NCBI GenBank assembly: GCA_038120295.1 | Contig: JAYOLL010000011.1 | Span: forward strand, 38,075-102,074 | Source of the DNA: JAYOEY01 sp038120295 | GTDB taxonomy: Bacteria; Pseudomonadota; Alphaproteobacteria; MPNO01; UBA2964 | Length of the DNA: 64,000 nucleotides | Direction of reading: 5' to 3' | Part shown: positions 24,658 to 33,655 of the stretch, piece by piece | Numbering within the stretch: position 1 is the stretch's first letter | How the letters are laid out: the number at the start of each line of letters is the position of its first letter | The notes under the pieces: generated by a model | What the model was told of the DNA's origin: nothing | Database searches by the model: none | What the model saw: only the letters and a program-made list of their open reading frames with translations | Position numbers and translations under genes: made by a program

Positions 24658-26520
24658 CTAATTCAGCGAGGTGTGTACGTCGACCAGCGCGACACCGCCC
24701 CCATCGACCACTTCAACCGCCCTGCGGAAGGCTTCCTTCAGGTTCGCCGGGTCGCGCACGGGTTCTTCGGCCCAGGCGCCGTAGCCCCGCGCTACCGTAC
24801 AGTAATCCGGCTCCGGTCCGACCATGCGCTGTCCGATCCAGGCGTTCTCGGCCGGGCGTCCGCGTCGGCCGGCGAGGCTGATCTGGTGTTCTTCGTCATT
24901 GCCGAAAGACGTGTTGTTGTGCAGCACGATCAGGATCGGAATCTTGTAATGGACTGCGGTCCAGAGAGCGGCAGGGCCCATAGTGAAATCGCCGTCGCCG
25001 ATGATGGCGACCGTGAACTGGCCCCGGTCCCGCCCGGCGAGTGCGGAGCCGATCACGCCGGCGGCGCCGTACCCGATGCCGCCGCCGATGGAATTCGACA
25101 TAAAGCGCCCGGCGCGGTCGAATTCCCAGATGCCGTCGTACCAGGCGCGGTAGTTACGCGCCGCCAGCAGCCAGTCCTTGCCTTTGACGGCGTCGTAGAG
25201 TTCGGCCGTCATGCGGGGCAGGTAGATCGGTACCTGATCCCACTTTGCCTTCATGGCCTCGCGCTGTTCCGTACGCAGCTTGTCGTGCATGTCGCCGATC
25301 TCGGCGCGTCGTTCGGCGGCGCGCTTGACCCAGGCGGGTTCGCCCTCGGCGCGGCGGCGCAACGATTCCAGTATCTGGTTCAGCCCGTAAAGATTATCGG
25401 CCTGAAGCTGCACGTCGACCGGCGGCAACGGGCCGCCGAGATGGGTCCAGTGCTGGATGGCGAAATCGTTGAGCGACAGGTCGATGACTTTCTTCGGCTT
25501 GTCCTCGACCGCGACGCCAGCGCCGCGCGCGCCTTCATAGGCGCCGACATTGTTGGTGATGTCGAGACAGTCGAGGCAGAAGATCGTGTCGGCGCGCCCC
25601 AGCAGCATCCTGCGGTATTCGCCCTCGGCCTTGGTGCGACCGAAGCTGGCATTGAGGTTCTGCGGATGGTTGGACGGCATGCAGATGATGTCGTGCCCGT
25701 CCTGATAGGCTGCGCCGAGCGTTTCGACCAGCTCGATCATTGGCTGGGTCGCTTCCTCGCGGTAGCCGATCCGCCCGCCGAAGATCAGCGGCCAGTCGGA
25801 TTCGGTCAGGATATCGACGGCGACCTCCACCGCGTCCTGCGGCGCGGCGATTGGGCCGGGCGCCTGGTAGCGGGGGAGAGAGGTGTCCGGCATCGTAACG
25901 CCGTCCGGGATCGGGTCTTCCTGCACCACCACGTCGACCGAGACATAGGTCGGGGAACAGGGCGCGCTGGTGGCAATTTTCTGGGCCCGGGCGATGGAAT
26001 CGAGCGTGCCCTGCAGGGTGATCGGTTCGTCGGTCCATTTGGTTACGTCGCGCACGATGTCGCACTGCGCCTGCGCCGAATGGATCCAGTCCGTCTTGCG
26101 CCGGTGGGCGGGGTCGGCCGGGCCTGAACCGCCGAGCACGACAATGGGCATCCGGTCGGCCATTGCGTTGTAAAACGCCATCGTCGCGTGCTGCAGCCCG
26201 ACCAGATCGTGCAGGAAACACATGGCCGGTTTTCCCGTAGCCTTGGCATATCCCTGCGCCATGGCGACCGCCATTTCCTCGTGCGCGACCAGAATGATCT
26301 GCGGCTTGTGGTTTCGGGTGTGGTTTACAAGGCTGTCGTGAACCCCGCGAAAGGACGAGCCGGGCGTCAGGAACAGGTAGTCGTGTCCCAGGTTTCCCAT
26401 GATCTCCGCGATCAGGTCGGAGCCATACTCTGCCTTCGGCTGGTTGGCCGGCAGGTTGATCGGCGATTCCGACGCAAAATCGGGCGCGGCGGGATAGTTG
26501 TTGTTGATTTCGTCGGACAT
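24658..26520 (-). CDS. Thiamine-diphosphate-dependent enzyme (acetolactate synthase-like)
   Basis: 620 residues with three domains in the usual order. The catalytic Glu of the Pyr domain is in VAHEEMAVAMAQGYAKATGK, the middle domain follows, and the PP domain has GDGDFTMGPAALWTAVHYKI ending in LHNN, with G508-D509-G510 beginning the ThDP motif. The family includes acetolactate synthase, benzoylformate and phenylpyruvate decarboxylases and sulfoacetaldehyde acetyltransferase; I cannot assign a reaction. The N-terminal ~35 residues before GSDLIAEIMG are extra. The following OCD gene lies 11 bp downstream. Together they could act on a 2-oxo acid and the amino acid made from it. Confidence 0.88.
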   Translation of the reverse strand: MSDEINNNYPAAPDFASESPINLPANQPKAEYGSDLIAEIMGNLGHDYLFLTPGSSFRGVHDSLVNHTRNHKPQIILVAHEEMAVAMAQGYAKATGKPAMCFLHDLVGLQHATMAFYNAMADRMPIVVLGGSGPADPAHRRKTDWIHSAQAQCDIVRDVTKWTDEPITLQGTLDSIARAQKIATSAPCSPTYVSVDVVVQEDPIPDGVTMPDTSLPRYQAPGPIAAPQDAVEVAVDILTESDWPLIFGGRIGYREEATQPMIELVETLGAAYQDGHDIICMPSNHPQNLNASFGRTKAEGEYRRMLLGRADTIFCLDCLDITNNVGAYEGARGAGVAVEDKPKKVIDLSLNDFAIQHWTHLGGPLPPVDVQLQADNLYGLNQILESLRRRAEGEPAWVKRAAERRAEIGDMHDKLRTEQREAMKAKWDQVPIYLPRMTAELYDAVKGKDWLLAARNYRAWYDGIWEFDRAGRFMSNSIGGGIGYGAAGVIGSALAGRDRGQFTVAIIGDGDFTMGPAALWTAVHYKIPILIVLHNNTSFGNDEEHQISLAGRRGRPAENAWIGQRMVGPEPDYCTVARGYGAWAEEPVRDPANLKEAFRRAVEVVDGGGVALVDVHTSLN

Positions 26521-26594
26521 TGGGACGTTCCCTGGCTGATTGATTGAAGCTGCGGAGAATTTATCCGCAGAAACGTATCGGGCAAAGGGCAGGC

Positions 26595-27908
26595 TCAGTT
26601 CGAAAGGTAATAACCCTTCGTAATGGCGTCATTCCAGATGCCGGTGATGGGGCCGACCAGCCCTTCGGGCAGGCCTTCTTCAGGATATTCGTAATGATGA
26701 CTGCCAGTACCCAGCTTCGTCAGCCGGACTTTCGGCGCCGGGTCCATGGCGGCGAACATCGGCATCACGATCTCGTCGTAGGCCTTTTCCGTATGGTCGC
26801 GGCTGTGCTTGCAGATCGACAGCAGGATCGGCGGGACCGGTTTGACGTCCGGTCCCTTTAGTTCGTAGCCGTAACCGACATACCGGGCGACCAGCGCGTC
26901 GGTTTCGGCCTCGTTCATCTTCAGCCGCGCCGCGGCGGCGCGGGCGGCCGCTTCGAGCGCGTGATCGGCGGCATAATGCAGCGGGTATTCGGCCTTGAAT
27001 TGCGGCTGGGACAGAACTTTCTGCCAGTCCTCCATCACGTCTTCGATGATCCAGGGCAAGCGCATCAGCCCCTGTTCGCCCTCGGCGCTGCGGATCTCCG
27101 CGCCGCGATAGCGCGCGATATCGCGCCAGGTGCGCACCAGAAGGTCGTTGAAAGGTCCCTCCCATTCATACCCGACAAGGGCCTGGAACATGTAGCCGAA
27201 CGGTGAATTCTCTATACCGACCACGCCTCTGATGTTGGCGACCCGCTGGGTCAGAAGATGCACGAACGGCCCGCCGGTCGAATGGCCATGGACATAGATC
27301 GAGAACTCGCCATCGGGCAGGTGGTCGCGGCACACGGTCTTCATGGCCTCTTCGAACGCGGCCGGCCATGCCGCCATACGGTCGTAAAACAGCGTTCCCG
27401 GTTTCGCGCGGGCGACCATGCGGCGTCCGTATCGGGCGCGCAGGCTCTCGTCGACGATCATATCGTACTGATCCGGCGTGATGAACTCGTCCTGCTTCCA
27501 GATCGGCGTCCGAACCGTGCCGTCCGCGTCGATCGTATCGGCCGGCCAGTCGCGCGATGCATCGGGAAGGTACAGCCTCCCCGGATAGGTCATGGTCGCG
27601 ATGCGATAGCCGAACTTCCGCGCGATCAGCCTTGTGAGCTGTTCCATGGCGCGGTAGTCGCCCGACCCGCCGGCGAGGACGAACATGCCGATTTTCCTGC
27701 CGTCGGCACCGACCGGTATCCGGGCGGGATCGCCAGGTTCATAGATCATCACGCCGACATCCCAGTCCATTTCCAGCGCGCGGATCCTGAAGATGTGCTC
27801 GGTCTCGGTGAAGGGGATATCGGGACGTCCCAGAACCTCATTGGAAAGCGCCACTAGCGCATCCCGGTCGAGCGTGGCAGGCGGTTCCCAGTCTGTACTG
27901 TCGGTCAT
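26595..27908 (-). CDS. Alpha/beta-hydrolase-fold protein
   Basis: 437 residues, larger than a standard hydrolase. The nucleophile elbow is G-H-S-T-G-G (S210) within YVHGHSTGGPFVHLL, and an oxyanion-loop-like GMFVLAGGSGDYRAM lies near residue 95. The C-terminal part holds LTKLGTGSHHYEYPEEGLPE with candidate catalytic His residues. I do not recognise the subfamily. It is the first gene of the minus-strand series leading to the ThDP enzyme (74 bp spacer). A role in opening a lactone or ester that feeds the ThDP enzyme is a guess. Confidence 0.7.
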   Translation of the reverse strand: MTDSTDWEPPATLDRDALVALSNEVLGRPDIPFTETEHIFRIRALEMDWDVGVMIYEPGDPARIPVGADGRKIGMFVLAGGSGDYRAMEQLTRLIARKFGYRIATMTYPGRLYLPDASRDWPADTIDADGTVRTPIWKQDEFITPDQYDMIVDESLRARYGRRMVARAKPGTLFYDRMAAWPAAFEEAMKTVCRDHLPDGEFSIYVHGHSTGGPFVHLLTQRVANIRGVVGIENSPFGYMFQALVGYEWEGPFNDLLVRTWRDIARYRGAEIRSAEGEQGLMRLPWIIEDVMEDWQKVLSQPQFKAEYPLHYAADHALEAAARAAAARLKMNEAETDALVARYVGYGYELKGPDVKPVPPILLSICKHSRDHTEKAYDEIVMPMFAAMDPAPKVRLTKLGTGSHHYEYPEEGLPEGLVGPITGIWNDAITKGYYLSN

Positions 27909-28011
27909 CAGTCGCTTCCATTCCCTCGTTTCAGGATTCGTCCCATATTTTGCCGGATGATTCCACTTTGGAGTTGACCCAATTGGCGTAAAAGCGCAGA
28001 AATCCGCCGTT

Positions 28012-28088
28012 CGGGGTGTAGCGCAGCCTGGTAGCGCATCTGCTTTGGGAGCAGAGGGTCGGCGGTTCGAATCCGTCCACCCCGACCA
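28012..28088 (+). tRNA. tRNA-Pro (UGG)
   Basis: 77 bases with encoded CCA. Acceptor CGGGGTG pairs with CACCCCG, D-arm GCGCAGCCTGGTAGCGC, anticodon stem CTGCT/AGCAG around TTTGGGA, giving anticodon TGG, and T-loop GGTTCGAATCC. A clean cloverleaf. Confidence 0.97.
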
Positions 28089-28154
28089 GTTTGGATTTGC
28101 CGACTGTTCAGACTTGAAGGTTATACTGAGCCTGAATGGGAAAGGGGCTTAACT

Positions 28155-28469
28155 GTGAGCACAGCAAGGATTTACCGGCCGCGCAAGAATGCGATGCAGT
28201 CGGGAACGGGCAGAACGAAGAGCTGGGTGCTTGAGTTCGAGCCATCGGCGGCCAAGCGTCCCGATCGGCTGATGGGCTGGGTCGGCTCGTCGGACATGCT
28301 GGGAGACCAGGTGCGCCTGCGCTTCGCCGAGAAAAAGGACGCGATCGCGTTCGCTGAACGGTGCGGCATCGAGTTTCGGGTGCAGCCCGAGATTTCGCGT
28401 GGCCTGCGGCCAAAATCCTACGCCGACAATTTCCGCCCCGACCGCGTGACCGGTAACTGGACGCATTAG
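28155..28469 (+). CDS. NDUFS4-like accessory subunit of respiratory complex I
   Basis: 104 residues from a GTG at 28155 with GGGG about eight bases upstream. The start ARIYRPRKNAMQSG and the block WVLEFEPSAAKRPDRLMGW, then GDQVRLRFAEKKDAIAFAERCG and the end PKSYADNFRP, match the ETC complex I subunit family (mitochondrial NDUFS4 homologue), which is confined to Alphaproteobacteria and mitochondria. It sits at the outer matrix-arm of NADH dehydrogenase. Encoded singly beside tRNA-Pro, away from the nuo operon, which is usual. This is one of the better taxonomic pointers in the window. Confidence 0.92.
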   Translation: MSTARIYRPRKNAMQSGTGRTKSWVLEFEPSAAKRPDRLMGWVGSSDMLGDQVRLRFAEKKDAIAFAERCGIEFRVQPEISRGLRPKSYADNFRPDRVTGNWTH

Positions 28470-28490
28470 GCGCTATTCCGGACAGGACAG

Positions 28491-28588
28491 CCTTCGAGAT
28501 GCCGCTTTCAGCGGCTCCTCGGGATGAGGCGTTCATTCCAATAGCGACATCATCCTGAGGAACGCGCGCTAGCGAGTGTCTCGATGGT
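28491..28588. repeat. Diverged copy of a hairpin repeat (compare 40754-40850)
   Basis: Contains CCTTCGAGA, GGCTCCTCGGGATGAGG, CATCATCCTGAGGAACGCGC and GTCTCGATGG, the same order of blocks as the cleaner copy at 40754-40850. Pairing of the ends is degraded here. Lies in the 263-bp spacer between the complex I subunit gene and the IorA-type gene; the rest of the spacer shows no gene. Confidence 0.65.
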
Positions 28589-28732
28589 TGGTCGCGCCGC
28601 ATCGGTTCCACCTCGATCACGAAAAATCGACCGGGCGGGCGCATTTGCGCCTTGTTTTGCCGTAATCCTGAGTCAATCATTCTCCCATAAGGGCCGGAAC
28701 AGGCCCCGTTTGCATGAGAGAGGAGAGGCTTG

Positions 28733-29185
28733 ATGGTTGCATTCACCCTTAACGGGCAGCCTGCGTCGGCCGACGCAGAAGGCGATACGCCCCTGCTGTG
28801 GGTCATTCGGGAACATCTGAAACTGACAGGTACCAAATTCGGCTGCGGGTCCGGGCTGTGCGGCGCCTGCACCGTGCATGTCGACGGCAAGGCAGTGTTT
28901 TCCTGCCAGACGGCGGCTTCGGAAGTTGAAGGCAGGAAGGTTACGACCATCGAGGGCCTGTCGAAGAACGGCGATCACCCGCTGCAGAAGGCCTGGGTGG
29001 CTGAACAGGTGCCGCAGTGCGGGTATTGCCAGTCCGGTCAGATCATGAAGGCGGCGACTTTGCTGGAAAACAACAAAAACCCGTCGCGCGCCGACATCGT
29101 CGCGCATATGCAGACCAATATCTGCCGTTGCGGCACTTACCCCAGGATCGTCAAGGCGATCCAGCGCGCCGCAAAGGAGGGCTGA
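28733..29185 (+). CDS. [2Fe-2S] subunit of a molybdenum hydroxylase (IorA-type)
   Basis: 150 residues from the ATG at 28733, preceded by GAGAGGAGAG. Two [2Fe-2S] clusters are visible: the plant-type cluster in FGCGSGLCGACTVHVDGKAV with its fourth Cys in FSCQ, and the all-helical cluster in VPQCGYCQSGQIM and NICRCGTYPR. The isoquinoline 1-oxidoreductase alpha subunit has exactly this architecture. It moves electrons from the Mo centre to an external acceptor, as this two-subunit group lacks an FAD subunit. The large subunit starts five bases after its stop. Confidence 0.93.
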   Translation: MVAFTLNGQPASADAEGDTPLLWVIREHLKLTGTKFGCGSGLCGACTVHVDGKAVFSCQTAASEVEGRKVTTIEGLSKNGDHPLQKAWVAEQVPQCGYCQSGQIMKAATLLENNKNPSRADIVAHMQTNICRCGTYPRIVKAIQRAAKEG

Positions 29186-29189
29186 TCAG

Positions 29190-31394
29190 ATGACCATCCA
29201 GAAAAAATCCGAATTTATCGAAGGCGGCATCTGCCGTCGTGGGTTCGTGGCAGGCGCGGGCGGGCTGACTTTCGGTCTGACGGTGGCGCCGTGGCTGTCC
29301 GACCGGAACGGCGAAGCCGCCGCCGCGTCGGGCAAGTCGCCGGTAAATGCCTGGGTCACTATCGGCGTCGACAATTCCGTTACGATCATGTCGCCGGCGG
29401 TCGAGATGGGGCAAGGCATCATGACAACCCTGCCGATGATTATTGCCGAGGAACTCGACGCGGACTGGGCCAACGTAATGGTCGAGCAGTCGCCGCCTAA
29501 CCACAAGGTCTACGGCAATCCGGGCTTCGGCGGTTTCCTCGTCACAGTCGCCAGCCGGTCGGTCATGGGCTACTGGGACAAGCTGCGGCTCGCGGGCGCC
29601 CAGGCGCGTCGGGTTCTGCTCGACGCTGCCGCCGCCAAGTGGGGCGTACCGGTTTCCGAATTGACCACCGGTCCGAGCGTCGTGATGCACGCCAAATCGG
29701 GCCGCAAGATGACCTATGGCGAGATCGCCGCTTTTGCGAAAGCGCCGAAGACCCTGCCAAAGGTTACCGAGGCGGATCTCAAGGAACCCAGGGACTTCCG
29801 GATACTGGGGCAGGACATTCCGCGCGTCGACGTACCGTCGAAGGTCGACGGTACGGCCGAGTTCGGGATGGACGTGCAGGTTCCCGGCATGGTCTATGCC
29901 GCGGTGCTGCGGGCTCCGGCCGAGGGCAACAAGCCCGTGAAGATCGACGACGTCGCGACCCGCAAGGTCAAGGGCGTTACCGACGTCGTGTCGTTGCCCT
30001 ATGGCGTCGCGGTAATTGGCATGACGGTCGAGGCGACTCGCGCCGGCAAGGAAGCGCTCAAGGTCGACTGGAGCAAGCCCAGGGACGGCAGCTACAACAG
30101 CGAAAAGGCCATCGCGGAGTTCGGCAAGAAGGCTGCTGACGGAGCAAAGGCAGGCATTCCGTTCGTCAAGAAGGGCGATGCGGTAGCCGCCAACAAATCG
30201 GCGGCGAAGACCGTAACCCGGGAATACGCCGCCGATTACACCTATCACGCCCAGATGGAGCCGATGAACGCGACTGCGTGGATTCATGACGGGATCGTCG
30301 AGGTGTGGGCCGGCTGTCAGACCCAGAGCCGGGCGACGCTGGCGGCGTTCAAGGCCGCCAAGGTCAAGCCGCAGCAGGTGCGCTATCACCAGCTTCTCCT
30401 CGGGGGCGGGTTCGGCCGCAGGGCGCAGACCGAGTACATCACCGACGCGGTTCTGCTGGCCAAGGCCACCAAACGGCCCGTCAAGGTTATCTGGAGTCGC
30501 GAAGATGACGTTCAGTTCGGCAAGCTGCGCCCGCAGGTGGCGCAGCATATCGAGGCCGGGCTGGACAAGGATGGCAATGTCTCAGGCTGGCGTCACCGTG
30601 TGGTGGGCGAGTCCGTTCTCGCCTACACGTCGCCGGGCCGCCTGAAGAAGGCCAAGGGCAAGGACGTGCTCGTCATGGCGGGCGTTGCGCATCATTACGG
30701 CATACCGAACCAGCTGGCCGAGCATGTGGTGGACGGAGGGGCGACCCGTCTCGCCGCGTGGCGGGCGATCGGCGCGGGCTATACGATCTTTGCGATCGAG
30801 GCCTTCATCGACGATCTGGCCCGCGAACAGGGCAGGGACGCCGTCGATCTCCGTCTCGCCATGCTGGCGGACAATCCCCGCGCGCAGCACGTCATCAGGG
30901 AAGTCTTCAAGATGTCCGATTACCGGCGGAAACGCCGCGGACGGGCGCTCGGACTTTCGTTCGGCGAAGTGGTCGGGTCCTATACCGCGGCGGTGGCCGA
31001 AGTGTCCCTGGACGACAAGACAGGCAAGATCAGCGTCCACAACTACTGGAACACGGTCGACCCCGGGCTCGCGCTTCAGCCGGAGAACATCGTGGCGCAG
31101 GCCGAAGGCAACATCATCTACGGCCTCGGCCAGTGCCTGACCGAGCGGATCACCATCGATGGCGGCGTCGTGCAGCAATCGAATTTCCATGATTACGAGG
31201 TGATGCGCATCGGCGACGTGCCGGAGATTCACACGAAGGTCATCTCGACCGACAACCGCCCGACCGGCATCGGGGAATTCGCCCTGCCGCTCACCGGCGG
31301 CGCGGTCTCCAACGCCGTCATGGCGCTGACCGGCAAGCGGCTCAACCACATGCCGTTCACGCCGGACCGCGTGCTGAAGGCGCTTAAGGCGTAA
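29190..31394 (+). CDS. Molybdenum hydroxylase large subunit (IorB-type), Tat-like N-terminus
   Basis: 734 residues. Residues 13-30 read ICRRGFVAGAGGLTFGLT, a twin-arginine signal-like segment, and the next part SPAVEMGQGIMTTLPMI is the first Mo-domain signature. QLLLGGGFGRRAQTEYITDA binds the cofactor and the C-terminal TGIGEFALPLTGGAVSN carries the catalytic Glu. This is the IorB/aldehyde-dehydrogenase type that can act in the periplasm or on the inner membrane, passing electrons through the IorA-type partner to a cytochrome. Substrates of relatives include isoquinoline, quinolines and aldehydes; which one applies is unknown. A rho-independent terminator follows. Confidence 0.92.
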   Translation: MTIQKKSEFIEGGICRRGFVAGAGGLTFGLTVAPWLSDRNGEAAAASGKSPVNAWVTIGVDNSVTIMSPAVEMGQGIMTTLPMIIAEELDADWANVMVEQSPPNHKVYGNPGFGGFLVTVASRSVMGYWDKLRLAGAQARRVLLDAAAAKWGVPVSELTTGPSVVMHAKSGRKMTYGEIAAFAKAPKTLPKVTEADLKEPRDFRILGQDIPRVDVPSKVDGTAEFGMDVQVPGMVYAAVLRAPAEGNKPVKIDDVATRKVKGVTDVVSLPYGVAVIGMTVEATRAGKEALKVDWSKPRDGSYNSEKAIAEFGKKAADGAKAGIPFVKKGDAVAANKSAAKTVTREYAADYTYHAQMEPMNATAWIHDGIVEVWAGCQTQSRATLAAFKAAKVKPQQVRYHQLLLGGGFGRRAQTEYITDAVLLAKATKRPVKVIWSREDDVQFGKLRPQVAQHIEAGLDKDGNVSGWRHRVVGESVLAYTSPGRLKKAKGKDVLVMAGVAHHYGIPNQLAEHVVDGGATRLAAWRAIGAGYTIFAIEAFIDDLAREQGRDAVDLRLAMLADNPRAQHVIREVFKMSDYRRKRRGRALGLSFGEVVGSYTAAVAEVSLDDKTGKISVHNYWNTVDPGLALQPENIVAQAEGNIIYGLGQCLTERITIDGGVVQQSNFHDYEVMRIGDVPEIHTKVISTDNRPTGIGEFALPLTGGAVSNAVMALTGKRLNHMPFTPDRVLKALKA

Positions 31395-31417
31395 GATTTC
31401 TAAAGGTGGAAAGGGAA

Positions 31418-31456
31418 GGGCTGCTCCCGACGATGCGGCGGGCGGCCCTTTGTTTT
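31418..31456 (+). terminator. Rho-independent terminator after the IorB-type gene
   Basis: GGGCTGC (31418-31424) pairs with GCGGCCC (31442-31448), one G-U pair, then TTTGTTTT. It closes the two-gene molybdenum hydroxylase operon. Confidence 0.65.
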
Positions 31457-31558
31457 CTGCCGGAGAGCACAAGTATTAGGTTCTTGTCGTATTCTACTAT
31501 TGATAGAAATTTATGTAATAATTTCGTCCTTTCAGATACTCGAGGGGTGTGAGGAATC

Positions 31559-32248
31559 GTGCTGACGAAGATACTGGTATTCCTGTTCTTGTTGTCGGTC
31601 GTGCTTCATGCGCCAACCAAAGGTTTCGCCAAGATATGGGACGAATCGAATTTTTCAGTGGGCACCCCACTTTTTGAGTATTTCACCCAACGGGCTGTTG
31701 CCAACATATTGTATTCGCTAGGAACCCGGCTCGACCAAAGCTTGGGCATTACCTGTAGCGAACGCCATCAGGTGAAGTTCGGGGGGATCAGACTGTATCA
31801 GCCCGTCGATTTTCCGGAAGGTGCAAAGCACCCCGTCTCCGGAATCTGGTTATATCAGTTTTCTCTGGAACGCTGTGGTGGGACAAAAATATACAATGCC
31901 CTTGCGATAGCCCGTAAGGACAAACCGCCAAGGTTCGTTCCGATGACACCGGGGACAACAATCGCGAGCCCAGTCTTGGCCCGTGATGCATCACGATCAG
32001 TTGCAGCTCAGGCAGGCATGCAGTCCGCGAAGGCCGGGGTGCCCAAGGGGTGCAAGGATCTAAGGATTTTTGACACGAAAAACGTATCGAGACCGAGAGA
32101 TGTCGTTCAGGCTGGGAAAACCGTCAAAGGATTTTGGGAAGAAGTCTGGACGGTCCTTCTATGCGGTGTGAAGGTCGGTATCCCCATTACTTTCTGGTCA
32201 GACGGAAAGGGCGGCACGTTTTTTAGCACCAAGCCGAAGGCAAACTAA
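31559..32248 (+). CDS. Secreted protein of unknown function
   Basis: 229 residues from a GTG at 31559 with GTGAGGA four bases upstream. The N-terminus LTKILVFLFLLSVVLHAPTKGFA is a signal peptide. Four conserved-looking Cys (ITCSERH, ERCGGTK, PKGCKDL, VLLCGVK) suggest two disulfide bonds. Composition and codon use are noticeably more A/T-rich than the neighbouring catabolic genes. I recognise no family. It lies alone between a terminator and tRNA-Arg, so it may be a transferred single gene, but no mobile-element signature accompanies it. Confidence 0.7.
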   Translation: MLTKILVFLFLLSVVLHAPTKGFAKIWDESNFSVGTPLFEYFTQRAVANILYSLGTRLDQSLGITCSERHQVKFGGIRLYQPVDFPEGAKHPVSGIWLYQFSLERCGGTKIYNALAIARKDKPPRFVPMTPGTTIASPVLARDASRSVAAQAGMQSAKAGVPKGCKDLRIFDTKNVSRPRDVVQAGKTVKGFWEEVWTVLLCGVKVGIPITFWSDGKGGTFFSTKPKAN

Positions 32249-32331
32249 GCCCGTTGTGATCTCGCTCCACGATCAGTATCTCGACAAGGATGTGGAAAGG
32301 ATACGTCCTCTGATTTACATAGAAGCCATGC

Positions 32332-32408
32332 GCGCCCGTAGCTCAGCTGGATAGAGCAGCGGACTTCTAATCCGCAGGTCAGAGGTTCGAATCCTCTCGG
32401 GCGCGCCA
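32332..32408 (+). tRNA. tRNA-Arg (UCU)
   Basis: 77 bases with encoded CCA. Acceptor GCGCCCG pairs with CGGGCGC, D-arm GCTCAGCTGGATAGAGC, anticodon stem CGGAC/ATCCG region enclosing TTCTAA with anticodon TCT, and T-loop GGTTCGAATCC. No integrase or att-like duplication was found beside it. Confidence 0.97.
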
Positions 32409-32509
32409 TTCTCCGGTCGGGCCGTTTCGGTCAAGCCGACGCGCCATCCCCTTTACCCGGTCCCGCAAAACGCGGCATAATTCCCCAACAATTTTCCGGG
32501 AGGAGAGAC

Positions 32510-33640
32510 ATGGCAGAATTACCCGTTGATGCATCGAAGTTCGCCGGCATGTCGGCGGAGCAGGCGGCGACCTTTCCGCGGCGTACGCTGATCGGCGAGG
32601 AGCTGACGCCTGAAGAACTGGCCGTCATGCCGAAGATGGTATCGACCGACTCGCACGTGATGGAGCCGGACGAGCTGTGGGAGCAGCTGCCGCCGCGCCT
32701 GTTCGAGAAGCTGCCCAAGGTGCCCTTCCGCAATTCGCCGCCCGGCGCGCTCGACGCCAATCTGCGGCTGCAGGACCAGGCCAATGACGGCATCGCGGCG
32801 GAGGTCATCTTCCCCAACTACGGCATGGCGCTTTACTGCGTCGACGATGTCGAGCTGCAGGAGGAATCCTTCAAGCTCTATAACGACTGGCTGCATGACT
32901 GGTGCTCGCCCGATCATCGGCGCCTGATCGGCGTGCCGCTGATTTCGATGTACGACATCGACGGCGCGATCAAGGAGATGCACCGCACCCAGGATATGGG
33001 CATGCGCGGCGCGCTGATCTGGCAGGTGCCGGACCCGGCGCTGCCGTTCAGCAATGTCGAGCATTACGACCCGTTCATCGCTGCCTGCGCCGAGGCGGAC
33101 GTGCCGGTGATCTGCCATATCCTGACCGGGCACAGCTATATCAAGAACGGCCACACGCGGGGCGTCGAGGGTATCAGGGAATCGACCAACATCAAGACCA
33201 ACGATTCCGCCAACACGCTGTTCGACTTCATCTTCTACGGCTATTTCGAGCGGCACCCGAACCTCAAGCTGCTGCTGGCCGAGAGCGAGATCGGCTGGAT
33301 CCCGTTCCTGCTGCAGCAGTGGGATTACTATTTCGCGCGGCATGGGAACTCCTACCCCATCCCCATCACCCGGAAGCCGAGCGAAATCTTCGCCGAGCAT
33401 GTCTACGGCACATTCCTCGAGGATTATGTCGGCACCCGCTTCCTGTCCTGGTGGGGCGAGAAGAACTGCATGTGGTCGAACGACTACCCGCATTTCAACA
33501 TGACCTTCCCGCACTCGCGTCAGGTCATGGCGCGTCACCTCAAAGGACTCGGCGAGGACAAGCTGCGTCGCTACACCTGGGACAACGCGGTCGACCTGTT
33601 CAAGCTCGACCTCACCGAGGCGGACCGGCTAGTTCACTAA
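32510..33640 (+). CDS. Amidohydrolase-2 family metal-dependent hydrolase/decarboxylase, copy 1
   Basis: 376 residues from an ATG at 32510 with GGGAGGAGAG just upstream. The metal-binding motif is STDSHVMEPDELW (D-x-H), the barrel strands include VPVICHILTGHSY and SNDYPHFNMTFPHSRQVM, where the terminal D-Y-P-H is the usual catalytic Asp region of this family. Members decarboxylate or hydrolyse aromatic and lactone substrates (ACMS decarboxylase, gamma-resorcylate decarboxylase, PDC hydrolase) or act on unknown cyclic compounds. No adjacent cotranscribed gene; an OCD gene lies convergent behind a hairpin repeat. Confidence 0.9.
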   Translation: MAELPVDASKFAGMSAEQAATFPRRTLIGEELTPEELAVMPKMVSTDSHVMEPDELWEQLPPRLFEKLPKVPFRNSPPGALDANLRLQDQANDGIAAEVIFPNYGMALYCVDDVELQEESFKLYNDWLHDWCSPDHRRLIGVPLISMYDIDGAIKEMHRTQDMGMRGALIWQVPDPALPFSNVEHYDPFIAACAEADVPVICHILTGHSYIKNGHTRGVEGIRESTNIKTNDSANTLFDFIFYGYFERHPNLKLLLAESEIGWIPFLLQQWDYYFARHGNSYPIPITRKPSEIFAEHVYGTFLEDYVGTRFLSWWGEKNCMWSNDYPHFNMTFPHSRQVMARHLKGLGEDKLRRYTWDNAVDLFKLDLTEADRLVH

Positions 33641-33655
33641 ACTCTATTACGCAGC

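Noticed and set aside
24673..26127. A 484-codon plus-strand frame opposite the ThDP enzyme
   Set aside because: Composition-driven antisense frame; the minus-strand gene carries all ThDP motifs.
29151..30548. A long minus-strand frame opposite the IorB-type gene
   Set aside because: Antisense shadow; Arg/Pro/His-rich with no motif.
32332..32408. tRNA-Arg as an integration site of a genomic island
   Set aside because: No integrase gene, no direct repeat of the tRNA 3' end found nearby.
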